Below are positions 20,201-29,261 of a stretch of 64,000 nt of DNA, one piece after another; position 1 is the stretch's first letter, and each line of letters begins with the position of its first letter. Both the position numbers and the translations under genes were made by a program. Below the pieces are notes generated by a model. The model did no database searches. It was given only the letters and a program-made list of their open reading frames with translations, and was not told where the DNA came from. The stretch spans positions 47,312,812 to 47,376,811 of the forward strand of contig OY744615.1 of the NCBI GenBank assembly GCA_963556255.1, read 5' to 3'. This stretch comes from Allolobophora icterica. Its lineage: Eukaryota; Annelida; Clitellata; Crassiclitellata; Lumbricidae.

Positions 20201-20439
20201 CCGCTCCAGTGGTTGTTTATACGGACCATAGTCCACTACAGTTCATAAATCGCATGGCTCCTTCGAATGCGAAACTTTTGCGATGGAGTCTTGAACTCCA
20301 ACAATATTCCTTGAACATTAAGCATCGGCGTGGTCGAGACAATGTGTTACCAGACATATTAAGTCGCCCCTCAGTTTTAATGTACGAACTTTCCATAGAT
20401 TTCTACGAACTGTCAGTCTCTCTCATTAAGCCTACATAG
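17287..20439 (+). CDS. Gmr1-like Ty3/gypsy gag-pol, internally deleted
   Basis: An uninterrupted 1050-codon frame. I chose the ATG at 17287 (context ATCATGG) over an in-frame ATG 33 bp upstream because the extra residues are unlike Gag. Order: charged helical region (about 85-172, rich in E, K, R), gag core resembling the SCAN-related Gag of Gmr1-like elements (about 193-365), CCHC zinc knuckle (CTYCGKSNHGVSSC, 407-420), aspartic protease with DTG at 492-494, N-terminal part of integrase (about 625-710), RT N-terminal part (about 747-836), RT C-terminal part (FLGLAGYYRKF), and RNase H with D914, E955, D980 and D1023 in expected contexts. Integrase lying before RT is the special order of Gmr1-like elements. 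Two blocks are missing without breaking the frame: the integrase zinc/catalytic core after residue 710 and the RT palm with its YxDD site after residue 836. No 3' LTR follows. It cannot encode active RT or integrase. Confidence 0.85.
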   Translation: MATFGSDTSATASPVGPVTKPLSWYDIFDMSADELRLELEKLDQHTRGMSKTQMQKILAKLRTQEKEVFHFGVRPLEIGSREALEKTELTKLDSDREFQLEKLRMEDKRQEREDRRREREAEDRKAELQEKLKMEERERVRKAEMDKIQAELQEKERQRQYELELKRIEAKVLNPGPEQDKDVFRIASAIKLVPKFDETNIEHYFVSFEKAMTIHKFPRDKWTALLHPQLTGKAQQVFSELSLEDCKNYDTLKQALLTAFARVPEFYRKSFRTLVKGAQETYSAFAFRLALPFQRWLEGENAFNDLTKAFEVFKLEQFVTCLPVEIHRWIIDKKPATVSAAAKLADEFAILYKPFPVHASVLHSNDEKWENFGFGRDSGHGAKTHWSPKNFRKEGQFHKSWESLIVCTYCGKSNHGVSSCYKLHPELRSKRDFAAQQNASPKNVELVMGVDMSVQVKDGPTKMVDAGYLSFCSSGYVYTPTRLSRNVVVLRDTGSLQSLASKELLHANEFCYTGEVCLIRGISGVTLRVPLVEIRVESKFANGTILCGLVDHLPPGIHVLIGNDLDSPQDEINVGVPTRARVKLTDSGSLPVSHTQSVEDKSADINVQLDVDLSALFKESTAVHADLTNVVSRETLIDMQKADTSLLPLYQPVERRDGQYMERQSYSIVNGILVRQWKDLDTPDDLGYTQIVVPTQSRAKLLYVAHDMPASVNVSESHKLEEVVANSPLDFVQRDELLGLLSTFKGVFSDVPGKTSLIAHRIELIPGARPVRQTAYRLHPERMAQVDKEIKGLIEEGIVEESESAWASPIVLVPKSDGSLRLCTDFRKLNALTVADPENRKQVQSFLGLAGYYRKFLPHYSQLTLPLTLLLKKGHRFTWSPEAENAFIDLKSRMASRPILKPPDFDKPFYLAVDASYFCLGGCLFQITDEVEHPVCYLSRKLSSAEIRYSTIEKEALALVVGVRAFSVYFGSAPVVVYTDHSPLQFINRMAPSNAKLLRWSLELQQYSLNIKHRRGRDNVLPDILSRPSVLMYELSIDFYELSVSLIKPT

Positions 20440-20559
20440 ATGATTCTCTTTTTGTGTTGTAAACGTTTCTAGTGGACTGTTATGTTGAACTTTCGAGTTA
20501 GTTTAAATTCATGTACATTTGTAGTTTTTGCATGGTCGGAAACACTTTTAATGTTTCCT
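20440..20559. other. 3' untranslated remnant of the LTR element
   Basis: T-rich sequence after the stop codon. There is no polypurine tract and no 3' LTR, so the element is truncated here. Confidence 0.4.
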
Positions 20560-20898
20560 CTTTTTCGAATAGTAGCGGTCGGACCGAATACGAATAGTGG
20601 TGACGTGACATCTGTTTCTGCATATGCGGCTGCTATAGCGAGTGGACGGAAGTAACTCTCTCATTAACATAATATATGGTGTGTTTGCAGCCAGGCGTTG
20701 CCTACTGCCTGGACCGCTGTATCGCAGTGTCGGTAGTCTCATTCTTTTGTGTACATTGAGTGAACGTTAACGTATTTTTAAATGTTGTCGGTAAACCTAT
20801 TTTGTACACTATTCGTATTCGTATTCGGCAGAATAGTTGGTCCAATTATTCGTATTCGGCCGAATAGTGATAATCACCTATTCGGTACAGCCCTTCTG
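20560..20898. mobile_element. probable hAT-type element end
   Basis: Rich in inverted TATTCG / CGAATA motifs (ATTCGTATTCGGCCGAATAG near 20845). It ends ATTCGGTACAGCCCTTCTG at 20898, which read on the minus strand starts CAGAAGGGCTGTACCGAATA, like hAT terminal repeats. I could not find the opposite end with matching terminal repeat or a target duplication, so the left border is uncertain. Confidence 0.4.
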
Positions 20899-21065
20899 TT
20901 GAGGTCGATACGATAAGCTGGATTCACGCCAGAAAACTTTAACTATTTCTTTATTTATAACCATTATAATGCACTTAAAAGAGGTGTTTCTCACGGCTAC
21001 AAGAAATGTATTTTGAAAGGTGTGTAAGGCATGCTGTTTCCTCAGCATTCCATTTGCAGTCTTCT
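20899..21065. other. dispersed module debris
   Basis: TTATAATGCACTTAAAAGAGG and GAAAGGTGTGTAAGGC match 3850-3930 and 40725-40780. The family E repeat follows in all three places. Confidence 0.5.
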
Positions 21066-21362
21066 GAGGAGGACTTTGTTCCTCCTCCTCTTTCTCTTTC
21101 TACTCCTCTCTCCTCCTCCTCCTCCTCCTCCTCCTCCTCCTCCTTCTCCTCCTAGTTCGTTTATAGTCGTTGAGGAGAGCGAAAGATGGCGGAGTTAGTT
21201 ATGATATATGTCGGATATTTGAACGGCGGAAAGCAAGGCACGCAGACGAGCGAGAATATCAGATGATAGTTTATCTCGGCGGCACATGTATAGACAACAT
21301 TGGCCTAACAACCCACTCGCCAACCCATGCATGCCCTGACCTTCCCCTTGTCTAGCCCTCTG
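21066..21362 (+). repeat. family E repeat, second copy
   Basis: A (CTC)n tract followed by GTTCGTTTATAGTCGTTGAG, GATGGCGGAGTTAGTTATGA, TCGGATATTTGAACGGCGG and ACCCACTCGCCAACCC. Collinear with 3936-4322. Confidence 0.65.
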
Positions 21363-21367
21363 CTCCT

Positions 21368-21445
21368 CGGATGGATGGATCCAGAGTTTAACGACATCTT
21401 ATAGCAACAAAGGCTGTTGACGTCGACAGAAATTATTTTGGAATA
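21368..21445 (-). repeat. A-type hairpin 3' end with (GGAT)n tail
   Basis: GGATGGATGGATCCAGAG (tail on the plus strand), TTTAACGACATCTTATAGC and AAGGCTGTTGACGTCGACAG. Confidence 0.75.
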
Positions 21446-21769
21446 TTACAGCTCTTAAAATGGTATAGTACGATCGACGTCACCCGCCCTGTGAGCCACA
21501 AGATGTCGTTAACCAATTGAAACTAACTATTTGAGGGCTACAAACTCACACTGCTCTTATGCGTTAACTACTAGCGCCATCTATTTCTGGAAATCGTTGA
21601 CTTATCTATCCAACAGAAGCTACAACCTAAGAAACGGATGTGACGCAGATTTATCCACAGATGCAAAGTCTATATTTACACACCTTTAAAATTAAGTCAA
21701 CCGCATCTATAAAAGATTCTCAACCGCGTTATGCAGCGTTTTATACTTTATGATAAATGTAATGCGTAT
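21446..21769. other. module debris, no gene
   Basis: Reversed A end at 21475-21515 (CGACGTCACCCGCCC, GCCACAAGATGTCGTTAACC) and a sequence collinear with 11890-12130, including a reversed module (ACACACCTTTAAAATTAAG near 21677). Confidence 0.45.
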
Positions 21770-22740
21770 ACCGGAGCATCAAGGAAGCCACACAAAAGAA
21801 CATAAAGAGGACACATGGAAAGCTTACTGTACGACCTTGAATGATAAGACCAAACTCGGAAAGATACTGGGCTCACTGTGTCAGATGTCCGGTGCAAGAT
21901 CAAAACCATTAACTCCGACGTTGACGAAGGACGGACGCTAACATGTCACAAACGCCGAGAAAGCGGATCTTGTCGGAAATGGCTACAGGGTAGTGAGCAG
22001 CAAACAGAATCACACCGCGGAATTCCAGGAGCATATGATCGCTTTCAAAATGGAACATGTCGACTGCAGGGAGATGCCACTCCACATTCGACGTAAGCAG
22101 TAGATGATGGAGTACATCATGAAGATAAACGCAATCCCAGATCACCCGACACAAAGATCTCAAGCGGACGAAACCTGAAAGTAACCAGATACCACTCAGG
22201 TCCTATCCGGGTAACGGAGAGAGAGAGAGAGACAGAGAGAGACAGACAGACAGACAGACAGAGACAGACAGACAGAGACAGAGACAGAGACACAGACACA
22301 GACAGACAGACAGACAGACAGACAGAGACAGACAGAGAGACAGACAGAGACAGAGACAGACAGACACACACACAGACAGACAGAGAGAGACAGATCAACG
22401 CTGAAGTCGCGGAGCCGACAATCTCTTCACTCACTCGTCTACCCAAGAAGACGACCGTGGCAACGTCACCCTCCCCTGACAGACATCACTCTCCTGAGGA
22501 AGCTCAAAGAAACCGACGACCTCCCCCGGAAGAGATCCTTGATCGAAGGACACTTTGAGTTATACAAAGGACAAGAGACTGTCTCCTCGGATGAGTCACA
22601 GAATACAGAAGATAAAGTATCGTGCTCCTTCTGTGTGTCTTCTCGTGACCACCAAGGAAGCTAGCGGAGGAGCGTCAGCAGAGAAGACTATGAAAACTAC
22701 ACCAAGAAATGTTAATTTTACTTCACAACTTCTAAAGCGC
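21770..22740 (+). pseudogene. I-type LINE ORF2, RT core missing
   Basis: The first part reads in frame GSHTKEHKEDTWKAYCTTLN, DKTKLGKILGSLCQMSG and PLTPTLTKDGR, resembling the linker before RT in RNase H-type LINEs. After a frame change come HVTNAEKADL-like and FQEHMIAFKMEHVDCREMPL residues, then KQ.MMEYIMKINAIPDHPTQ. The latter two belong to the region after RT. The whole RT palm is absent between about 22020 and 22045. The RNase H start is degraded (VSSDESQNTEDKVSC at about 22590). A GACA microsatellite has expanded inside the coding remnant. Several stops; inactive. Confidence 0.6.
22212..22394. repeat. (GACA)n/(GAGA)n microsatellite
   Basis: Interrupts the I-type LINE remnant where the related copy at 15.5 kb has only a short GGCGAGAGAGAGATCAACG. 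It therefore grew from a GAGA seed. Confidence 0.9.
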
Positions 22741-22879
22741 CTGTGTCTAATGCAGAAGGCATCAACCGATTGCACACCTAAACCAAGCCGTAATCAGATG
22801 AGAACCAAGCCGTAATCAAGCCGCATTCAGATCAGAACCAAGCCGTTATCAGATCAGTCGTGTAAATGTTTCAATGCTG

Positions 22880-23480
22880 TCGGTTTTTTATTTTTACAAG
22901 TTTGAAGAAAGCGCTTTCTCTGCTGTATTAAATCGTATTTTGTTTGCGTCTTCGTTTAACTGTCTTCATCATTCACTGCTAGGGGGCGCTGGTGAACCGG
23001 AAATCTGATAACTTCATTGTTTTAATCCCACGGCATTTTTAACTCCGCCACTAGCCTTAACTGTGGTAGTGCCAGTCCCAAGCTTGGAGAAAGGAGGAGG
23101 GCAACGCTAATAATCTTTGTTATGACACTGCAAATAATCAATCCCGGCAGTCCTACAGCAATATAAGGCACACCTTTTTAAAATTTAACAGTCGTCGTTT
23201 AAATTAACTAGGCAATCAATCCTTCACACCCTTTTAAAGTTGAACATTCTTCTTACAAGTAAAAGTAGAAACCAGTTAATTTATTTCAGTTTATATCCAC
23301 TTTTCATTCGACGTAAACGGTCTTTGATTCCATAAAATATTGAATCCATCCAGACACAAAGACAACCATGATTACGAAGTGTTGGCATCTTCATTTTCTT
23401 AGCCTCGGCATATGAGTCCTCTCCCTCGTCGGCTCATCTTCCCACCGACAGTGTATGGTCAGTATACTCCTTAGATATGA
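22880..23480 (+). repeat. composite repeat, diverged direct copy of 27.4-28.0 kb
   Basis: Collinear with 27370-27965: CTTCATCATTCACTGCTAGG, GGTGAACCGGAAATCTG, ATTTTTAACTCCGCC, a B end (23058-23130, GTGCCAGTCCCAAGC, AACGCTAATAATCTTTG), reversed GGTGT modules (23183, 23228) and the body of SINE2 on the minus strand (CTTAGCCTCGGCATATGAG, CGACAGTGTATGGTCAGT). Confidence 0.65.
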
Positions 23481-23860
23481 GTTGGCTGGAGGCAGTGGCT
23501 TCTATCCCCCCTAAACAACCGGGCTCAATCCCTCTCCTTCCCCCCTCTTTCACAGAACCCCCTGTAAGCTGGACGCAATTCCCCCTTACTGTAAAGCCCT
23601 TCCATATCTCTCCTTGCCTTACTCCCTACCCCTCCCCACCTAATCTCTCACCCCTTATCCCCTCCCCTCTCCCTTTACCACTCCTGTGCCATTACTGCCT
23701 TCCCCTCCCCTTCCCTTGAAACGGAGGGGTCGGGGGTCCTGCCCGAAATTTTTTTTGATTTCTACATTGCGTAGGGGAGTTTTTTGCGCATTTTTGGAGA
23801 AAGAAACTGGTTTTTGAAAACTATACATTTTTGTTCAACTGAACTGGTGAATTAATTTCT
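23481..23860. other. C-rich tract and flank
   Basis: A pyrimidine-rich stretch (23500-23715) dominated by CCCCT and CTCC. The open frame over it (P/S/L-rich) is composition-driven. No gene. Confidence 0.4.
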
Positions 23861-23868
23861 GTAGGGCA

Positions 23869-24127
23869 CCCAGTGCACTGTAAAAATGTCATGGGACAGA
23901 CTGCAATATATACGGGACAAAATTTCCAAAATATGGGACGCATGTTAAAATACTGGGTAATATGGGGACACTGCTTAGCAATTATATGGGGATTTTAAAG
24001 ATTGCATTATGAATGGTGTAATGCAGTGGCAACAGGCTCCATCCCTGCCTATTGCAGTGTTACCCAGCCGACAATTATTTTGCTGGAATATATCAAGACC
24101 TGATAATCCCATTTTTCACTGCACTAC
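23869..24127. mobile_element. possible hAT-like remnant
   Basis: The ends read CAGTGCACTGTAAAAATG and, on the other strand, TAGTGCAGTGAAAAATGGG, which are similar inverted repeats. Internal TGGGACA motifs resemble those in the 467-bp element at 28.8 kb. No 8-bp duplication is visible, so this is tentative. Confidence 0.25.
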
Positions 24128-24261
24128 ACGACAATAATTGCAGCATTGACCAACTAGTTTTTCTTAATAAACAGGATTATGAACGCTAATCAATTTTTTA
24201 AGTTTTTTTTTGCATCCTGCATCAACAGAAAAATAGCGGAACATAATGGTCAGTAGCTAAA

Positions 24262-24672
24262 GAAAAACAAGTAATAATGATACACTATAGCATAGACACT
24301 GTAAACTAAGCATAGGCGTAATTTGTGGGAGGTACGAGGGGTACCCGTACCCCCACTGTTTGGACTGAGGGGGGCCGTACTCTACTATTTAAATAATGCC
24401 AATCAATATTTTATTATTACTGCAACTAAAAGATGGCTTCTTTTTACTGACACAAAAATTAATGAGAATACTGGCAGGGTAATATTTCCGAAATGGTCTC
24501 CATGCGAAAAGCGAAAATGGAGAAGAAATTGGTACCGCCACTTTTTAGACCAAAGTTACGCCTCTGAACGTAAACAAATATTGCATGGCCAATTATACTG
24601 AAACAAATAATAATGACAATCTATAAAGTGCCTAGACACTGTAACCTAAGCAAATATTGCATGACCCATAAT
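24262..24672. repeat. tandem duplication of about 75 bp
   Basis: The unit ...AAGTAATAATGATACACTAT, GCATAGACACTGTAAACTAAG... followed (after the hAT element) by CAAATATTGCATGGCC is repeated directly as AAATAATAATGACAATCTAT, GCCTAGACACTGTAACCTAAG and CAAATATTGCATGACC. Confidence 0.7.
24311..24566. mobile_element. hAT-type MITE, 256 bp
   Basis: Ends CATAGGCGTAATTTG (24311-24325) and, inverted, CAGAGGCGTAACTTTGG (ending at 24566). Flanking 8-mers AAACTAAG and AACGTAAA are imperfect, but the neighbouring tandem unit has the uninterrupted site AACCTAAG at about 24643-24650. That site differs from the flanks by one and two bases. There is no transposase. Confidence 0.65.
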
Positions 24673-25060
24673 AGTAGTACATCAAAATACGAAGTTGAAA
24701 AATGTCGTTCGAAGGCCTTCACAACATAGCCAATAATGGCCAGTAGCAATGTTTGATCTGAAATGTTCAGTCCTAGGATGTTGCAGGACAAAGAATTTTG
24801 CTGGCCTGAGTCAGTACTGTCAGTGGAACAGAAACATCCATTTCACTGGAGGGGGGACTTTCCCTCTGGCACAAATTGGAAGCAGTCTGCTTCCTTCCTC
24901 CCCCCCGCCCCCTACGTAGTAGGCCCTGAACAGAACTGTGAGCAAAGACTCTGTACGACTGTAACTTGTAGAGAGTGTGATAAAAAATTTAAAAGAAATA
25001 CTTCCCCCCTGTTTTTCACTGGGCTCAACTTGCGCCCACCCTGAATAGGGATAGAAGCCC
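24673..25060. other. no gene recognised
   Basis: Contains a polypyrimidine patch and overlapping short frames on both strands without recognisable motifs. Confidence 0.35.
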
Positions 25061-25190
25061 CTGGCTGGAGGGGGTTGCAGATGGAGCGGAAATCCTGATT
25101 CACATTTCTGCCCTGGCATGAATTTAATCCCTGTGTCCCCGACCTCTCGATTGAAAGACCATTGTTTAACAACATCTCCCATTCAAACTG
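25061..25190 (-). repeat. SINE2-type head
   Basis: On the minus strand: TCTTTCAATCGAGAGGTCGG, AGAAATGTGAATCAGGATTTC and CCTCCAGCC-like sequence. The arrangement is the same as at 4430-4565. Confidence 0.45.
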
Positions 25191-25457
25191 CTGGCTCAGT
25201 CGACTCTTTCCAATCTCAGCTTTAAACCTTATTAGTTTGCTAATAGGCAGGGTATGACCTGCTGCTAGTTTACTGTAACGGCATGGCTGTACCAAACAAA
25301 TTACAATCTCGAGAGCGCATATATACACATATATATCATCACTGGAAAACGTTTAGAGGTGTGAAAGAGTGCAGCATTAGAACATTTATATACTTATATA
25401 AATTAGCCAAAAAGAAAGTACAGACAGCTGTACTAGCAAACACGAGATATGATGCAA
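25191..25457. other. no feature recognised
   Basis: No repeat or coding signal found. Confidence 0.35.
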
Positions 25458-25528
<71 letters not shown>

Positions 25529-25548
25529 CATATATATATATATATATG
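25458..25548. repeat. (TA)n microsatellite
   Basis: TA runs 25458-25527 and 25530-25548 with one ACA interruption. Confidence 0.97.
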
Positions 25549-26029
25549 TGGAAGTCCATTGCACTGATGCATCAATGTCAAACCAACGGTCACCGCCCAC
25601 TAGGCATACCTCGCGTGAAACGCAATCGAAGTCACGAAGAAAGCCACAGGTGTCTGCAAGGTACAAGTCTTCCAGGCAGCAGCTTGCGGAAAGGTCAGAC
25701 GAACCACTGCAGCATGTTTATTCGAAGGACACAGCTCCAGAATATCTTCAAAGTCTTCCAGGCGGCAGACTGATCTCGTGTCCGATACTCATACGCCGAT
25801 GGAAGAGTCAGTGGATTCAACGCCCTTGCCGGCCAAGAAGCAACGACTACCTTCAAAGCCGTCCAAGTCTTCTAAGCCAACGAAAGAGGATTGGCAATGC
25901 CAAGAACCAAAATTTACATTGAGCCCTGTAAACAAGGAGAAGATAAAGATGTGGCAGTTGATCAAACAGGTGATAAGCAAGAGCGAGTCTTTTGAGAATT
26001 TTGGGATGACGAGGTGTTTAGCCTGATAA
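25549..26029 (+). other. unrecognised low-complexity open stretches
   Basis: Three overlapping plus-strand frames stay open here. One reads VHCTDASMSNQRSPPTRHTS and continues rich in S, R and K. Another (25775-26026) contains MEESVDSTPLPAKKQRLPSK and then SKPTKEDWQCQEPKFTLSPV. The latter has a nuclear-signal-like KKQR and could be a decayed exon or part of a mobile-element protein, but I do not recognise it. No splice sites or neighbours support a gene. Confidence 0.2.
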
Positions 26030-26058
26030 CACAGAGTACACTGTAGGCCTATGCACAG

Positions 26059-26192
26059 CACTGGCGTACACTTGTCCAAAATAGGGGGGGGGATTTGGTT
26101 CTTCATTCTACACTTGTTGCATTGAATGTACAGTCCACCCCAATTATTGGGGGACACATGCCCCGGCTTCCCTCCCAGAGTCTACGCCTATG
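26059..26192. mobile_element. hAT-type MITE, 134 bp
   Basis: Perfect 8-bp flanking duplication ATGCACAG (26051-26058 and 26193-26200). Ends CACTGGCGTACACTTG and, inverted, CATAGGCGTAGACTCTG share the GGCGTA core with the 256-bp element at 24311, so the two are likely one family. Confidence 0.75.
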
Positions 26193-26200
26193 ATGCACAG

Positions 26201-26865
26201 CATTGCACATCATTGCCAAGAACGAAGATGGTCGTCGACTGCGTTGTCGGTTGTGCCACAGAACCACGTACTACACGTGTATCGCATGCACGTCAAGTGC
26301 CTTGCTCAATACCATGGAAACAAGTGACATTGAACTTGAATCAGTTTACAGCATGCACAAACATTTTTATTGAAATGACCGCGAACACAATCGATAACTA
26401 ATGGAACATCATTATAGTAAACAAATACATCTTTCCCGCCGATGTTGCGAAAACGCAACGTCCTATAACGAGGACACTACATTATAGTTCCAATAAAAAT
26501 GCACTGTCAGAAGTTTATTGGCATCACATTGATGACCTAATATCAGTTACAGCTTAATCCGGTGGCTATTTCTAATAGCGGCGGTAAATGGGTTAATTAT
26601 TACATTATTATAATGCAATCTTGAATGCATTAATATCAAACTTGAAACAATTGTAATTATTATGCTCATATAATTTTATGCTTTGTTGGTTGATGAGATT
26701 TGTACTTGAGTGTGTTTAGTACCTGAGCAGTTTCTTTGAGGAAAGGTACTTGGTATAACCATACGTTTCATTTAATATGCATGATGTATGTGAGATTGGT
26801 ACTATTTCATACATGATATGATTGTAGTGGTACATATTGCTATAAGATCTCATTGAACTGAGGAA
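26201..26865. other. AT-rich, probable LINE untranslated region
   Basis: No coding signal. It is contiguous with the retrocopy 3' end that starts matching 48.04 kb at 26866, so part of it may be the longer 5' portion of that element. Confidence 0.35.
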
Positions 26866-27225
26866 TAAGAAATGATCAATTAAACATTTCAATAATAGAA
26901 TGGGAATATAATGTCATAATTATAATCATATGTGCTGTGCATTTATGTCTGAAGTTGTTTAAATATTTCTAGCGAGTGATAATAGTTGCGAAGTACTGTT
27001 TGGTTTGCGTCGGAACATTTTATAGCTATGTGTATTATAAATAACATTAGATATGTTGCTTTGGGTGATGTGACATTACTGACATTGTAAGCTTATGTTT
27101 GACACCTTTACATGGTGTTATACGGACACTATAAGTTTATCGTTTTCTAGAAATTGTATTTGTGAATTGTCGTCAACGGCCATTGTTGCCAAAGGACGAC
27201 GTTAAACTTTGGAATAAAAAAAAAA
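26866..27225 (+). repeat. C-type retrotransposon 3' end, copy 1
   Basis: About 350 bp nearly identical to 48039-48390. It ends GAATTGTCGTCAACGGCC, ATTGTTGCCAAAGGACGACG and TTAAACTTTGGAATAA. The hairpin stem is GTCGTC/GACGAC (here GGACGACG). Followed by an A-rich tail. This copy extends further 5' than the 48-kb one. Confidence 0.8.
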
Positions 27226-27540
27226 TAATTTCCATCTAAGTTTCCGTCTAACTTAATCCAATATAATCGAATCTATTGTAATCTAATCCAATCCAATTCA
27301 ATCTCATGTGTCCTAAGGTGGAACGTCTGGAGGGAAATGTATGGAAATTGTTCGGGGGCTGGATAAGTGTCCCGGGAAATGTCCTAGACCCGAACAAAGC
27401 GCATCCTTTGTCTTTTGATCTGTTGTATTATGTCGTACTTAGTTTAATGCTTCGTTCAACTGTCTTTACGATTCACTATTCACTGCTAGGGCGCTGGTGA
27501 ACTAGATACCTGATGGCGTCATTGTTTTAAAACCACGGTA

Positions 27541-28786
27541 TTTTTAACTCCTCCGCTACCCTTATCTGCGGTAGTGCCAGTCCCAAGCCTGGAGAAAGGA
27601 GGTTGACGACGCTAATCTTCTTTGTTATGACAGAGTGTCGTTAAACAGCAGTTAATCAATCCCGACAGTCCTACTCTGATTAAAAGAGGAGCAGTCCCTT
27701 ACACACTTTTTTAAATTTAAAATTTTCCCTGTTAGTAAAAATAGAAATTCGCGAGTTGTATGCTGGTTGCTGACACTTCCTACTCGACCTTTCTTTCAAT
27801 CGATGTCAACGGTGTTGATGCCGCTATATATGGGATCCATCTAACCACAAAATGAAGTGTTAGCGTCTTCGTTTACTTAATTGCGGCATATGAAGACGGG
27901 TGGCCGGTCCTCTCCCTCGCTTTCTCATCTTTCCACCGACAGTGTATGGTCAGTGTACTCATTAGGTGAGTTTGCTATGGGCGCAAGCGTAGCAGAAATC
28001 TCAAAACAAATTTCTCGCGGTTGACAGTCCAGCACGCTAACCCCATCCAATCCATTGTAATATAATACAGTATAATTAATGCGATAAAGTACTTTGTGGA
28101 CTTAATACAGGGCAGAAGATGCAATGATTCCTTGTCCAACGGACAACCAGTGCAGTGAATGTCAATGGAGAGGTCAGCTTCCTGGATCTCTTCCTATACA
28201 TCCCTTTCCATGCTTAAAACCGTTTCTTCTCTCCGAGCTTTCGCACTGGGAGCTCTGCTGAGCGGCGCTATGCAAATCTCCAAATACGATACGATTCAAT
28301 AAACGGGAGCGATAACTCGACAAGTTACTTGAGGTGCAGTTAACAGAAGAATTCCAGCGAGTCAACAAGTAGTAGTAGTAGTTTCAGTTTTACGACGCTG
28401 TGTCATAACAAAGATGATTAGCGTCGCCCTCCTCCTTTATCCAGGCTTGGGACTGGCACTGTCAGAGTACGAACAGTAGCGGAGTTTTGGTTTTCCGAGT
28501 TAACAAGGTTTGCTGCCACTTGTTGTTATAGAAACAGTTTAAAATTATAAAAAGGTGTGTAAGTGACTATTGTTTTAATATAACGAAATCTAGTGGCATG
28601 GAAAAATTAAGGAGCAATATAAGCCAACCACTAAATTTCAGGCATATGACACAAATAATGCGAGATATTATGCCAGTATTTGTTTCACTTAGGCAATATA
28701 CTGTTTTCTTTTATATGTATACCTTATTTTAAACCCCATATGTTTAAGCTCTCTAATTGACTGTTATCTGATTTATTTTCATTTGC
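27541..28786 (+). repeat. inverted-duplication arm 1 (composite SINE/LINE unit)
   Basis: Reads as the reverse complement of about 51517-52637 at roughly 97% by eye. Contents in order: B end (27563-27650), GGTGT module (27700, reversed), SINE2 body and head on the minus strand (27780-28070), an L2-like 3' tail on plus (28235-28310), and an extra B copy at 28385-28465 that is absent from the other arm. The SINE2 head here has lost 23 bp, including its B box, at 28015. Confidence 0.8.
28385..28465 (-). repeat. B-type 3' end inserted in arm 1
   Basis: AGTAGTAGTAGTTTCAG (tail), TTTTACGACGCTGTGTC, GATGATTAGCGTCGCCC and CAGGCTTGGGACTGGCACTG. The other arm lacks it at 51800-51825, so it inserted after the duplication. 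Confidence 0.75.
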
Positions 28787-28794
28787 AATTAATG

Positions 28795-29261
28795 CAGGGC
28801 ATATTTTAACTGTATAACTAGTGGGACAAATGTCCCAGTAGTGCTAGGATTTGTCCCAGTAGTTAGGCTGATTTGTCCCAGGCAATGTATGGTTAAAGTA
28901 TAAGTAGTGGGACAAAATGTTGGAAGAGTTTTAAGATTTGCCCCAGTAGTAAATTGCCAAAGAGGTCATGAACTTTTTCGGGAGATGAATTCCTAAGAAA
29001 AGGTCATGAACTGTTTTCAGGAGGTGACGTTTTCGGGAAATGATTTCCTAAAAAAAGGTCCTCAACTTTTTTGAAGAAGAAGAATTCCCAAGAAAAGGTC
29101 ATAAGCGGTTTTCGGGAGGTGACTTTTTGGGAGATGACTTCCTAAAAAAAGGTCATCAACTTTTTCGGGGAGATGAATTCCCAGAAAAAGTCATCAAAGT
29201 TTTTCAGAGACGAGTTCATAAATTTTGTCCCAGTAGTCAAAATTCCTTAAAATATGCACTG
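28795..29261. mobile_element. hAT-type non-autonomous element, 467 bp
   Basis: Terminal repeats CAGGGCATATTTTAA (28795-28809) and, inverted, CAGTGCATATTTTAA (29247-29261), 14 of 15 identical. Perfect 8-bp duplication AATTAATG at 28787-28794 and 29262-29269. The inverted arm at 51506-51513 has the empty site once (AACTAATG on that strand). Inside are repeated TTGTCCCAGTAGT motifs and an alternating GAGATGA/AAAAGGTCAT series. No coding capacity. Confidence 0.92.

Noticed and set aside
20440..20900. A 3' LTR for the Gmr1-like element
   Set aside because: No copy of TGTTGGGAGTTGG or other LTR sequence and no polypurine tract follow the stop codon.
23477..23719. Proline-rich small protein
   Set aside because: Arises from a pyrimidine-rich tract; no codon or motif support.
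25433..25922. YIYIYI-repeat proteins
   Set aside because: Translation of the (TA)n microsatellite.
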